Shown: positions 28,965 to 37,493 of the stretch, piece after piece
Layout: every line of letters begins with the position of its first letter
How positions within the stretch are numbered: the first letter of the stretch is position 1
Origin: a virus
Strand: one strand, 5' to 3'
IMG/VR virus record: IMGVR_UViG_3300025010_000040
Span: 31,165 to 95,164 of that record
Length of the DNA: 64,000 bases
Made by a program: the position numbers and the translations under genes
The notes under the pieces: model-generated
Database searches by the model: none
What the model was told of the DNA's origin: nothing
The model's input: the letters and a program-made list of their open reading frames with translations, nothing else

Positions 28965-29599
28965 TTAATACATGTATACTTATGAAATAAGTTAAAATAA
29001 TTAGTTTCTGATACTATTAAACTTTCAAATAAATTACTATTAATAATATCTTTAAAGTAAATATTATTTTTTATACTTTTTAACATTAATGGTATTAGTT
29101 TAGAAGTTAATCGTATTTTATAGTTATTCTCCGAAAAAGTAATAATATTCTTACTATTTAATTTTTTTATTATATCATCTGATAATATTATTTTATTAGT
29201 ATTATTAAATTCATTTATTTTATTTAGAGCTATTTTATATAGAATAACTAATTCTTTTGTTAATGAATTGATATTAGTTAAAGTTCCTATTTGAAAAACA
29301 TTATCACCTTTTTCATCTGTTAATAATATTTTGTCTTTTGAAATTGTTAAATATTTTATATGCTTTTTATTTTCTTGAATAACTTTAAATATATCCTTGG
29401 AATTTATACAAAATATTTGTTTTTCTTCAATCATACTAAAGACTTGAACATCCATTTTACCAAAATGTTCTCCATAGCTCAAATGTTTATCATCGTTAAT
29501 AAATAATATAGTACCATCAGAAAATATAAAATATTCTGTAGATACCTTTTTAGCTAATTGGTTAAATTCATTTATTTTATTTACTTCAATTTTATACAT
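28958..29599 (-). CDS. Unknown protein next to DNA polymerase, possible sliding clamp
   Basis: A 213 aa protein translated 11 bases after the polymerase gene, with AAAGGAG between them. It has a beta-rich pattern with repeated turns (FSDGTILFINDD, FSMIEEKQIFCI, LTISKDKILLTDEKGDNVF) that resembles clamp domains such as T4 gp45, and its length fits. I see no diagnostic motif, so the clamp idea rests on pattern and on gene neighbourhood only. Confidence 0.6.
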   Translation of the reverse strand: MYKIEVNKINEFNQLAKKVSTEYFIFSDGTILFINDDKHLSYGEHFGKMDVQVFSMIEEKQIFCINSKDIFKVIQENKKHIKYLTISKDKILLTDEKGDNVFQIGTLTNINSLTKELVILYKIALNKINEFNNTNKIILSDDIIKKLNSKNIITFSENNYKIRLTSKLIPLMLKSIKNNIYFKDIINSNLFESLIVSETNYFNLFHKYTCIKY

Positions 29600-29610
29600 A
29601 AAATACTCCT

Positions 29611-30165
29611 TTATACTACAAGTTTATTAATATAATAACTATTAACATCATTAATATCAATAATTAATTTACTCTTAGGTTTAATATTTAATTCCTCTTT
29701 TATAATAGAGTCTATTTCTTCTAACTTAGGAAGATTGAAAAATGCATGACCTAAACTATTCAAATCACCAGTTAACATATTATCTACAAATATTTTTCCT
29801 ATATCTTCTTTCTTACCCTTATCATCAATATCTTCAATATAATTAGGTAACTCTTTATTAGTTTCTATAATTAATTTACCTATCATAGAATTTGGTTCAA
29901 TATTAAAACAAATAATAATACTTGGATACATAGCAGAAAAATCCATATCAATAATATTATCAAATATAAATTTACTTTTTTTACCTAAAATTTCAATACC
30001 AACATGTGAGTTTAATAATGGATTAGCAACTAGTGCTCCTGCAAATTTTTCATCTTCTTCTTCCTCATTATTTTTAACTGATTCTACACCATATTGAATA
30101 TTATTGTTATTACCTATTATTAAACCTTGTTTATAAAATTCTATATATGCACGATTTTTTAAGAA
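29611..30165 (-). CDS. DNA polymerase B N-terminal part, exon 2
   Basis: Residues 418-601 of the spliced product. It starts FLKNRAYIEFYKQG and contains polymerase motif A, DMDFSAMYPSII, near residue 493. It then stops about 100 residues later (YYINKLVV). Motif B (KxxxNxxYG) and motif C (YGDTDS) are absent, so this gene cannot make a complete active polymerase by itself. The stop is followed directly by the ribosome binding site of the next gene, so no further exon is evident here. Confidence 0.85.
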   Translation of the reverse strand, partial: FLKNRAYIEFYKQGLIIGNNNNIQYGVESVKNNEEEEDEKFAGALVANPLLNSHVGIEILGKKSKFIFDNIIDMDFSAMYPSIIICFNIEPNSMIGKLIIETNKELPNYIEDIDDKGKKEDIGKIFVDNMLTGDLNSLGHAFFNLPKLEEIDSIIKEELNIKPKSKLIIDINDVNSYYINKLVV

Positions 30166-31272
30166 CGTATTATTCACATAGGTCGTTAGTCTATGCAGTT
30201 CTCTTATGAACTTCCTTATCTTTCAATAAGATACCAGACTATATCATTAACCTAATAATTTCTTATTGGGCTACTTCCTATTTCGATTTAAGGGATTTTC
30301 ACCCACTCACTTGAGCCCTACTCCTAATGATCATTTCAGACCCAATGGGATAGTCGTTGAACCTTTTACCTTTTTTCGTATTCTGTCAATAACATTTCTG
30401 ACGGCGTCATTATTTTTTAAAAATAATTTTTCTTTGATTTCTTTATTACTAAATCCCATTTTAATTAAAGAAATTATTTCTTCCTTTAATTCAATAGGAT
30501 ATTTTAGAGTAAAGTTAAAATCTTTTTTGGGTGGGAACTCATATTTTTTTGTTACATGTCTCCAAAATTTTTTATAATATAACTCTGTAATATATGACTG
30601 GCTTAAATCATATTTCAATGAAAGTTCTTTTGTAGTTTTCCCTTTCACTAAATCATTACAGATTGATATGATTAATTTTTTAGGATATTTATTAAAATGA
30701 CTCCGTTCCCCAATACAGGTTAAACCAATATCCCTAGCATGTATAGAATTATCTTTATGAGTTGACCATTCCAAATTATTAGAATAATTATTTTTTACAT
30801 TACCGTCTTTATGATTAACTACTGGAAGATTATCGGGATTGGGAATAAACGCTTTTGCGACTAATCTGCTAATTTGTCTTCTATATTGAATACCATTTAT
30901 ATATAAATTAACATATTCCCGTTTATTTTTAAATTCATTATTTTTTAATATTCTTCCAGAAACAGAATTTCTAACTCTACCAAGATCGCTAATTAAATAT
31001 TTAGTTTTAATATTATTAATTATAATCGGTCTAAAAAATTCAACATTAACTTTCATATTTTTCACCCTTTCTTTTTATTAGCGTCTAAAGAGTTTAAAAG
31101 GAATTTTGGCTGCGGATTACTCAATCCTAAAACCTTATTACTATACCTTAGTTAATTAGACTAAGCCATTAATATATCACTATATTAACTTAGTAGTTTT
31201 AGGCTCTAAGAGCTTCCCCGACAATTAAAGAAGTTTTCTATATATGTTACCACATATAGGGTCTAATAATTA
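30166..31272 (-). ncRNA. Group I intron with HNH gene in DNA polymerase
   Basis: A 1107 nt intron. P1 pairs exon GGUU with intron GACC, with a U-G pair at the splice site, and P7 is GACTAT/ATAGTC. It ends in G at 30166. Splicing joins VFRQTV to FLKNRAYIEF in frame. It carries an HNH endonuclease gene (30331-31056) whose 3' end overlaps the catalytic core. The last 117 nt examined (30173-30289) are identical to the partial intron at the right edge of the window. Confidence 0.88.
30331..31056 (-). CDS. Intron-encoded HNH homing endonuclease (NUMOD4-type)
   Basis: A 241 aa homing endonuclease. The N-terminal NUMOD4-like segment (KTKYLISDLGRVRNSVSGRILK) is followed by the HNH core LVAKAFIPNPDNLPVVNHKDGNVKNNY, then NLEWSTHKDN, then a C-terminal helix-turn-helix-like DNA-binding part (TTKELSLKYDLSQSYITEL). 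It would cut intronless alleles of the polymerase gene to spread the intron. Start ATG 31056 with AAAGGGTG upstream. The last codons lie in the intron core (GTTCAACGACTAT), so protein and ribozyme sequence overlap. Confidence 0.87.
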   Translation of the reverse strand: MKVNVEFFRPIIINNIKTKYLISDLGRVRNSVSGRILKNNEFKNKREYVNLYINGIQYRRQISRLVAKAFIPNPDNLPVVNHKDGNVKNNYSNNLEWSTHKDNSIHARDIGLTCIGERSHFNKYPKKLIISICNDLVKGKTTKELSLKYDLSQSYITELYYKKFWRHVTKKYEFPPKKDFNFTLKYPIELKEEIISLIKMGFSNKEIKEKLFLKNNDAVRNVIDRIRKKVKGSTTIPLGLK

Positions 31273-32523
31273 AACCGTTTGTCTGAATACTTTTTTATAA
31301 GTTGTTGCATTGGTATAAGAACGTTGATAAACATTATCAATATCGTTAACCTTCCTTTCAATACCTAATTGAAGTAAAACATCTTTAATATTATACATAA
31401 CAAATTTCTTATAATTTCTGTATGGTAAAGTTTTAATATTACCATCTTCAGCATAATCTAATTTTTTATCACTAATCTCTTTTTCTGCAACATAAGTAAG
31501 AGCATTGGAACGTAGTTCTGATCCTCCTTTTCGTAAACTCGCATACACTATCATTTGGTCTAAGAAAACAGTATAAGAAGATATTTTAAAATAGTCTCCT
31601 TTATTTGCTACTTTAAAGTTTCTCATATCCTTTACAAACATTAGTTCTTTTATGTTAAAATCAGGATGACACATTACCTCTTTTGGGTCTAAATCTAACT
31701 CTTTCATCCTAGCTATCATATACGGTACATCAAATCCGATATTCCATATCATTAGAAAATCTCGTTTAAGAGTATTTATTAATTTAAATGTATCTATTAG
31801 TAATTCACTTTCATCCTCATACATATAAATATTGTAATTTAGTTTCCCATATGATTCATCAAATGTATTATGAAGTTCTTCAATAAAATTATCTATATCT
31901 TTTTTAAATTCTTCTATTTGAGGATTATTTTCATTTTCTAAAAGAAAAGTAAAACAAGTATTAGTTGTTTCATCTATTAAAGTAATTGCATTGATAGGGC
32001 ATTCACCATCTTTAGGGAATCCAACTACTTCTATTGAATCAACCTCAATATCAAGATATGTTTTAGTTATAGGTTTAGGTTTATCATTATGATAATTTAA
32101 TAACCATTGTATTCTATACCAATTTTCAATATTATAATCTGAACCAAATACATATCTATATTTATGTAAATTATTAATAGCATATCTATTTCTGGTTTCT
32201 ATCTTTTGTTTAATATAAGTTAAATATTCTTCACCAGCTTGTTTAGCTATATAAAAAGGTAAGTCTTTATATTTGGCTCGGTGACATTCAGTTTCGTTTA
32301 AAGGACTAAATGATTTATTATGTTGAAAGTTTTTAAATTCTTCTTTTGTAAAATAAATTTCCATTTCAGGCTCATCTATAGTTAATATATGTTTCTCTCC
32401 AGTAGTTAAATCTTTATAAATAATGTCAAGACTGTCTTTATACTTTCTTTCCTTATTAGGATAATGATAAATTGTTTCTAAAAACATTATGTTATTACTT
32501 TTTATTTTTCCGAGAAAATTCAT
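31273..32523 (-). CDS. DNA polymerase B N-terminal part, exon 1 (exonuclease domain)
   Basis: Residues 1-417 of a family B replicative polymerase, T4 gp43-like. It contains the 3'-5' exonuclease: Exo I YLDIEVDS near residue 155, Exo II WNIGFDVPYM near 260-268, and Exo III YNIKDVLLQLG near 378-388. The acidic residues are intact, so proofreading should work. With exon 2 the product is 601 aa, against about 900 for T4 gp43; the rest of the palm and the thumb must come from another gene outside this window. The start has GGTGGTG upstream. Confidence 0.87.
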
Positions 32524-32653
32524 TCAATTCACCACCAATTCAAATATTTTTTATTTAAAAATTTGTTACTAAAATAATTGAAAGCTATCATTTTGGTACT
32601 GGCTATATTATATGAATTAATTAACAAAACACAATAATAAGGGGGTTGATATT

Positions 32654-33760
32654 ATGAATAAAAAATTATTTACTGTAGATATTAAAATACCTTTAAAAGA
32701 TAATGAATTATTAGAAGGAATTCGTTCTTTAACTACACCAATATATCAAAAGAATGAAAAAAATAATTCATTTACTTTATCTTCAATAAGTAATAATAAA
32801 AAAAAAGAAAAGAAAAAAAAGAATAAATTTGATAATATAGAATTAATGGCTGGTGGTGAAATAAAAAATATAGCAGATGACAATATTGAAAGAAATGAAG
32901 ATACAAATCTAATAGACATAGATGAATTACTTAGGGATGAGGATGATGATATAGGGAATTTGATTATTAATGAGCAAGGAAAAAATTATAAAAAATTAAA
33001 AGAGAAAGAAGATTATAAGAAAGAATTTGCTGAAGAGTTAATTCTATTATATAGATTATTAGATGAAACTAATGTATTTGGTAAAGAACTAGAAAAAAAA
33101 TATAAAAGTTTAGATGGGACTAAAGTTAGAGGTATTAATAAATTTGTTTTTGATTTAGGTTTATTAGTATTAAATTCTAAGCAAAGTAAATTAAATATAC
33201 TAAAAGAAATTTCATCAGTGAAAAAATCTATTATTGATTTGAAGATTAAGGCTGATGGTAAAAAAGATGCTGCTTTAAATACAATGACATCAGAACATTT
33301 AGCTTCTTCATATCTTAAAGCTGTTGTTAATCATGGTCGTTCTGATTTCATAAAAGAAATGAATAATAAAGATACTTATAGTGGAATAATAGAATCAATA
33401 AATTCAGATTCAGATGATAATAATATTGAAGGTTATAATGAAAAAGAATTTAGCAATTATAATGAGTACATTGCTTCAAGATTAGAAAAGGAAAATAATC
33501 CTTTTAGAAGTAGTGATGGTAGTAAATATATTGAGTATGAGAATTTAGAAGTAAAGCTTCATATAAAAAAATGTGTTGATACTGGTGAATGGGAATTTGT
33601 TGCATTAGATAAAGATAAACAACAAATATTTGATTATCCGGTACCAACTAAAAGAGATGTTGGTAAAATGAAATTTAGTCCTGATGGAACATATGCAACA
33701 GATTCAAGAGGAAGAAGTTATAGAGTAACAGAATATTTTTCTAGTATGAGTGATGAATAA
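32654..33760 (+). CDS. Unknown charged protein, 368 aa
   Basis: No family recognised. It has a Lys-rich low-complexity stretch near residue 50 (NNKKKEKKKKNKFDN), an acidic stretch near 95-110, and a C-terminal ordered domain ending in VTEYFSSMSDE. It is the only + strand gene between two - strand blocks, with AAGGGGG before the start. A divergent promoter region (32524-32653) lies between it and the DNA polymerase gene. Confidence 0.68.
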   Translation: MNKKLFTVDIKIPLKDNELLEGIRSLTTPIYQKNEKNNSFTLSSISNNKKKEKKKKNKFDNIELMAGGEIKNIADDNIERNEDTNLIDIDELLRDEDDDIGNLIINEQGKNYKKLKEKEDYKKEFAEELILLYRLLDETNVFGKELEKKYKSLDGTKVRGINKFVFDLGLLVLNSKQSKLNILKEISSVKKSIIDLKIKADGKKDAALNTMTSEHLASSYLKAVVNHGRSDFIKEMNNKDTYSGIIESINSDSDDNNIEGYNEKEFSNYNEYIASRLEKENNPFRSSDGSKYIEYENLEVKLHIKKCVDTGEWEFVALDKDKQQIFDYPVPTKRDVGKMKFSPDGTYATDSRGRSYRVTEYFSSMSDE

Positions 33761-33800
33761 AAAAATAATAGATATGGGAATTCCCATATCTATTATTTTT
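33761..33800. terminator. Bidirectional terminator, perfect 40-nt palindrome
   Basis: A perfect palindrome centred on GGAATTCC with A-run and T-run ends, so it works in both directions. It separates the + strand gene at 32654 from the - strand accessory block. Confidence 0.85.
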
Positions 33801-33805
33801 ATTAA

Positions 33806-33963
33806 TTAATAACAAGTTGATACTATTTTTAGAGCCTTTTCTAACCCTTTAATCATTCCCTGTAATTCTAAATCTTCAGGGTTCTCTTTTAGTTTAATAT
33901 CTAATTCTTTTTTTCATCTGTAATCTTTTCAATTACATTATCATATGCGATATCGGCAAACAT
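33806..33963 (-). pseudogene. Small ORF (about 52 aa) broken by one base in an A7 run
   Basis: An ATG at 33963 with AGGAGG ten bases upstream begins MFADIAYDNVIEKITDE, then stops at KKN. Adding one A to the A7 run (T7 on the + strand at 33908-33914) opens the frame through KELDIKLKENPEDLELQ to a stop at 33806, giving a plausible charged 52 aa helical protein. This is either a recent frameshift, a sequencing indel or slippage. It is the last gene of the operon headed by the gene at 33982. Confidence 0.5.
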
Positions 33964-33981
33964 TGACAAAAATACCACCTC

Positions 33982-34818
33982 CTATTTTTTAATAATTTCT
34001 TTCATTGTACATTCTAAACAAAGAATACCCAAACCTAATATATTAAACACAGGGATTGTTCTTTTATCACATTTTACACAATTATCAACCCCCATATATT
34101 GATGAAGTAACATACTTTTATCATAAAATAAAATAGGGAATAAATTAATTTTAGCTTCAGATAAAAATTTTTTAATACAATCTTCACAAAGAATATATTC
34201 TTGATTAGTATTATCTCGTATATGGTAAAATGATTCGGATATGCAATTACATTTAATTGCTCCCTTTTTAACAGGTTTATCTTCAATAAAAGCTTCCAAT
34301 AATTGTTCAGAGTTTTTCTTTACATATTCTCTAATATTAGTATTATTCATATTATTAAAAAACTTTACATGAAGGCTTTCATTTGTTCTAAACGGAAGGT
34401 ATGCTGATTTAATTTCATGATTATCATCTTCCTCATTTTTAATATAAAATTCTTCTATTCTCCATTTAAATATAGCAAGAATAACTTGTATCCATGAAAG
34501 CAATCCTGTATTTCTAAAATCATACCATTTAGTTAACTCATAGGTTTCTGAACCAATTTGTATATCAAAATCTAACTTCTCAGGAATATTTAGATATTCT
34601 TGATTTAAGAATTTAGTAACTTTTTCATAACCTCTAGTGTTACTTTCTTCACTAAATCCCCTATACTTAACTCTTTGTGGATATACTTTTGTTATTTCTT
34701 TGTCATCATTAATATTATCAACAATAGCCCAACCAAATACATGAAGATTCATATTCACATACCATAACATACCACTATCTCTAAATTCCTGCCACGCATC
34801 TTGAACTAACTTATCCAT
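33982..34818 (-). CDS. Protein with duplicated W-F-GLL-FGW module and zinc ribbons, 278 aa
   Basis: No named family known to me. Two similar modules are seen: WQEFRDSGMLWYVNMNLHVF plus GWAI near residues 8-33, and WYDFRNTGLLSWIQVILAIF plus KWRIEEF near 105-131. The C-terminal 95 residues have CNC, CEDC, CVKC and CLEC pairs, so two zinc sites. The gene at 35303 repeats the same two-module layout without the zinc part. The start is ATG 34818 (MDKLVQDAW) because GGGAGG lies just upstream. Confidence 0.65.
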   Translation of the reverse strand: MDKLVQDAWQEFRDSGMLWYVNMNLHVFGWAIVDNINDDKEITKVYPQRVKYRGFSEESNTRGYEKVTKFLNQEYLNIPEKLDFDIQIGSETYELTKWYDFRNTGLLSWIQVILAIFKWRIEEFYIKNEEDDNHEIKSAYLPFRTNESLHVKFFNNMNNTNIREYVKKNSEQLLEAFIEDKPVKKGAIKCNCISESFYHIRDNTNQEYILCEDCIKKFLSEAKINLFPILFYDKSMLLHQYMGVDNCVKCDKRTIPVFNILGLGILCLECTMKEIIKK

Positions 34819-34884
34819 TATTTTAAAACCTCCCATTTTTCTTTTGTATTAAAATTTATATTAATCGTATTATCAATATTAATA

Positions 34885-34930
34885 TTTGGATATTAAACTA
34901 TCAATTAGGATTGATAGTTTAATATCCAAA
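34885..34930. repeat. 20-bp perfect inverted repeat with 6-nt loop
   Basis: Arms TTTGGATATTAAACTATCAA and its exact complement, separated by TTAGGA. It lies in the 194 bp space between the genes at 33982 and 35013. Neither side has a clear T-run, so it is not a standard terminator. It could be a cruciform, a processing site or an mRNA 3' end stabiliser. Confidence 0.6.
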
Positions 34931-35012
34931 TTCAGAACTTTTTATCATTTTAAGTAAAGATCTTTTAATATTATTCACCAATACATTTTTATCTATTTAT
35001 ATGATAAGGAAA

Positions 35013-35225
35013 CTATTCACCGAATGCACCAAAAGTTAATATACTAGTAATAATAAAAGAAATTGCAAATAAAAATAAACCTGTAAAAATTTCAATTAAT
35101 ATTTTAAATACAATCAAATAATCATTATTTATCCATATTTCTTTTAATATAGGTATGGTTAAAAATATATTGAATAATGATATTATGCCAATAAACATAA
35201 TAAGAAATAATGAATCTTTTACCAT
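35013..35225 (-). CDS. Small membrane protein, 70 aa
   Basis: Two hydrophobic spans are visible (about residues 5-27 and 40-66), with a short polar loop IWINNDYLIV between them, so it is an integral membrane protein. GGAGATG precedes the ATG. Function unknown; small phage membrane proteins often affect lysis or exclusion, but nothing here decides that. Confidence 0.62.
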   Translation of the reverse strand: MVKDSLFLIMFIGIISLFNIFLTIPILKEIWINNDYLIVFKILIEIFTGLFLFAISFIITSILTFGAFGE

Positions 35226-35302
35226 TTTATTATGTCATCTCCTAATGAGAACATTTTATTGTTTTAAGTAAAGTTCTTTTAATATTATCAATTACTACAT
35301 TT

Positions 35303-35893
35303 TTATCCAATATAATCAGTCTTATCTATAATAGTTTTAAAATTTATTGGATAACAATAAAGTTTCATTATTGATTTTATTTTTATTTCTTTAATTTTAT
35401 TTGTTGTACCTGTTATAAAATCATCTTGCAATAAAAAACGGTGTCTATAATCAAATAACTTAATTCTAATTGGTAAAAATAAAATATTATCTTTATTATA
35501 ATAAATAAGTTCCCAACCAAAAGTTTTTAATACTGTATTGATATATTTCAATACTCCTGTATAAATAAACCCATACCAACAATTTTCCTCTTTATTAACA
35601 TATTTCGAAGTCTTTTTAGTTAATATGACTTCAATTATATTTTTATTCTTTTTATATTCTAACTCATAGTTAAAAATATTTTTATTTACTATTTGTAACA
35701 TATTACTTTCTATGAAGTCATTCCAAAGAATATTAATTGTTAGATTATCATATTTTGTTCTTTCATGCACTTTACATATATATTCCGGTGATTTAAATTC
35801 ATTAAACATTATTAACATATGATTATACCATAATTCTTTATACTCTTTAAGTAACTTATTTTCACATGTTTCTGTTTTTAATAAAAATTCCAT
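35303..35893 (-). CDS. Paralogue of the two-module W-F-FGW protein, 196 aa
   Basis: Shows the same two-module layout as the protein at 33982-34818: WNDFIESNMLQIVNKNIFNY near residue 42 and WYGFIYTGVLKYINTVLKTF plus GWEL near 90-112, then a segment corresponding to FLPFRTNESLHVKF of the paralogue (FLPIRIKLFDYRHRF). It lacks the zinc-binding tail. ATG 35893 is chosen because GGGGTG lies seven bases before; the upstream TTG overlaps it. Confidence 0.62.
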   Translation of the reverse strand: MEFLLKTETCENKLLKEYKELWYNHMLIMFNEFKSPEYICKVHERTKYDNLTINILWNDFIESNMLQIVNKNIFNYELEYKKNKNIIEVILTKKTSKYVNKEENCWYGFIYTGVLKYINTVLKTFGWELIYYNKDNILFLPIRIKLFDYRHRFLLQDDFITGTTNKIKEIKIKSIMKLYCYPINFKTIIDKTDYIG

Positions 35894-35916
35894 TAATAAA
35901 CACCCCAATATATTAT

Positions 35917-36332
35917 TTATTCTAAAGTTTTTACAAAATCAATTAATTTATTGATATATTCATCTCTTATACAAAGCATTAATTGAACAGTTTCATCATT
36001 TTTAAGCCAAATAAATCCTTTTTTACCTATTCTTTTAGATAACTCATCATAATATTCTTGACATTTATTAATCGTTTCCATTTGTATATCTTTCATGTCA
36101 TCTATTTTCTCATCTATAATAGGTTCATGAAAATATAAGGTATCATTTTCCTTACAATATCCACATATACAACCCCAAGGTTTTTCTGTTAAATTCATTA
36201 TTGACAACTTATATTTTACAGGTAAATCTAAGTTAGGTCCTATTCCCCACAAATATTATCAACATCATGATCATGAAATCTTTCATGAACTAAAACGGTG
36301 TTTTCATTTGTTGGAACTAGCTCATATTTCAT
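35917..36332 (-). pseudogene. Frameshifted gene with LTEKPWGCICGYC motif
   Basis: Two overlapping frames make one gene when compared with the paralogue at 36814-37059. Frame 1 starts at ATG 36332 with AGGGGATG and gives MKYELVPTNENTVLVHERFH and so on, stopping at 36240. Frame 2 covers 36252-35917 and holds NLTEKPWGCICGYCKENDTL plus a C-terminal helix. One extra base in the TTT or GGGG run near 36244-36254 would join them. The intact protein would be about 140 aa with a likely CxCxxC metal site. It may be a real mutation or a sequencing indel. Confidence 0.5.
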
Positions 36333-36360
36333 TTAATTCATCCCCTATATTATTCATATT

Positions 36361-36747
36361 TTAATTACCATAATCTATTTTTAAAAGTTTACCATTTTTA
36401 TATCCCCAATTATTTACCCCACAATCATCTAACATAAAATCTTTCATTTTATCATCTTTATATCTTTCTTCTATCATTTCAACAAATGGTAACCAAGAAT
36501 CATGGGGGTTATATCCATCTATAACAACAAAATCGACTTTTTCCATAATTAAAAACAATCCAAATCTATTACAATGATAAACTTTTGCTAAGTCTTTATG
36601 ACTGCCGGAAAAAATCTTTTCATTTAAATTATGAATTATTCCCCTTATAAAAAGATTATAATGTTTTATATTGGGTATTTTAATAACAAAATTCTTAAAA
36701 ATAAAAACTATTCTAGTGTTTCCTCTTTTATCAATATTAAAAAACAT
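36361..36747 (-). CDS. Small kinase-fold-like protein, 128 aa
   Basis: The C-terminus MLDDCGVNNWGYKNGKLLKI plus DYGN resembles the D-x-x-x-x-N...DYG catalytic and metal-binding segment of protein-kinase-like or aminoglycoside-phosphotransferase-like proteins. KNFVIKIP near residue 18 could be the ATP-lysine strand. It is far shorter than a full kinase domain, so it is either a minimal, degenerate kinase or a different fold. AAGGAGG precedes the ATG. Confidence 0.55.
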   Translation of the reverse strand: MFFNIDKRGNTRIVFIFKNFVIKIPNIKHYNLFIRGIIHNLNEKIFSGSHKDLAKVYHCNRFGLFLIMEKVDFVVIDGYNPHDSWLPFVEMIEERYKDDKMKDFMLDDCGVNNWGYKNGKLLKIDYGN

Positions 36748-36813
36748 TTTTTGCCTCCTTATTTATTAGGACAATCATTTTTTAGTTATAAATATCGGTT
36801 TTGTTAAGTTACT

Positions 36814-37059
36814 TTATATAATTTTTTTGATAGAGTCGTACATTTCTAATTTCATTCTCGTTATTTCATCCACATTATCATGTTCATGATAATATAATGT
36901 GTTATTCTCTTCACAATAACCACATATACAACCCCATGGCTTTTCAGTTAATGGTATGGTTAAAGTAATGAATTGTTTCATATCTCCAGGAGAGTTATTA
37001 CTAATAAATACATTAACTTTTACATTATAACTTCCGGGTGGTATCAGAAAATACTTCAT
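36814..37059 (-). CDS. Small protein with LTEKPWGCICGYC motif, 81 aa
   Basis: Contains PLTEKPWGCICGYCEENNTL near residue 36, shared almost exactly with the frameshifted gene at 35917-36332. CxCxxC suggests metal binding. AAGGAGA before the ATG and a promoter-like element 36 bases upstream support expression. Confidence 0.6.
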   Translation of the reverse strand: MKYFLIPPGSYNVKVNVFISNNSPGDMKQFITLTIPLTEKPWGCICGYCEENNTLYYHEHDNVDEITRMKLEMYDSIKKII

Positions 37060-37094
37060 AATATTTATTTCTCCTTTTTATTTATTCTTAATTT

Positions 37095-37106
37095 ATAATA
37101 TATATT
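37095..37106 (-). promoter_or_regulatory. Candidate promoter element (ATAATATATATT on + strand)
   Basis: One of the recurring elements, 36 bases before the start codon at 37059. On the - strand it reads AATATATATTAT. Promoter role inferred from repetition. Confidence 0.4.
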
Positions 37107-37169
37107 TTTATAATATTTAAAAATTATATATTTAATCTTGTAAATATTTATCTAAATAAGATAAATAAT

Positions 37170-37472
37170 TTATTTAGAGAAATACCCATTACATTTTTCA
37201 CACTTATAAATTTTTATATTACCATAACTTTTATGTTCTTTTTTTAGTGATGTTATGAATTTATATAATCTTGAACAGTTACACTGATTAAAACTCTTCA
37301 ATATTTGTAATTCTTTTTTATACCATGATAAACGTTTTTCTTCTCTTAGTAACATACCAATCCCTGAATCTGTAATATGACACCAAGAGTATTTAGATAT
37401 TTGGTAATGTGCATTTAATGATGTTTGAGTTTGCTCAATTTTATTTTCAAATATTTTAATAATTAAATTCAT
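37170..37472 (-). CDS. Small protein with C-terminal zinc ribbon, 100 aa
   Basis: Not recognised by family. The N-terminal half is helical; the C-terminal half has CNC (QCNCSRL) and CEKC (YKCEKCNGYF), enough for one zinc ribbon. GGGAGATGAGGG precedes the start. It lies 22 bases after the start of the SbcC-like gene region and may share its transcript. Confidence 0.58.
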   Translation of the reverse strand: MNLIIKIFENKIEQTQTSLNAHYQISKYSWCHITDSGIGMLLREEKRLSWYKKELQILKSFNQCNCSRLYKFITSLKKEHKSYGNIKIYKCEKCNGYFSK

Positions 37473-37493
37473 TTAATAAAACCCTCATCTCCC

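Noticed and set aside
30166-31272. IStron or insertion sequence
   Set aside because: No TnpB or transposase and no terminal inverted repeats; the only ORF is an HNH endonuclease.
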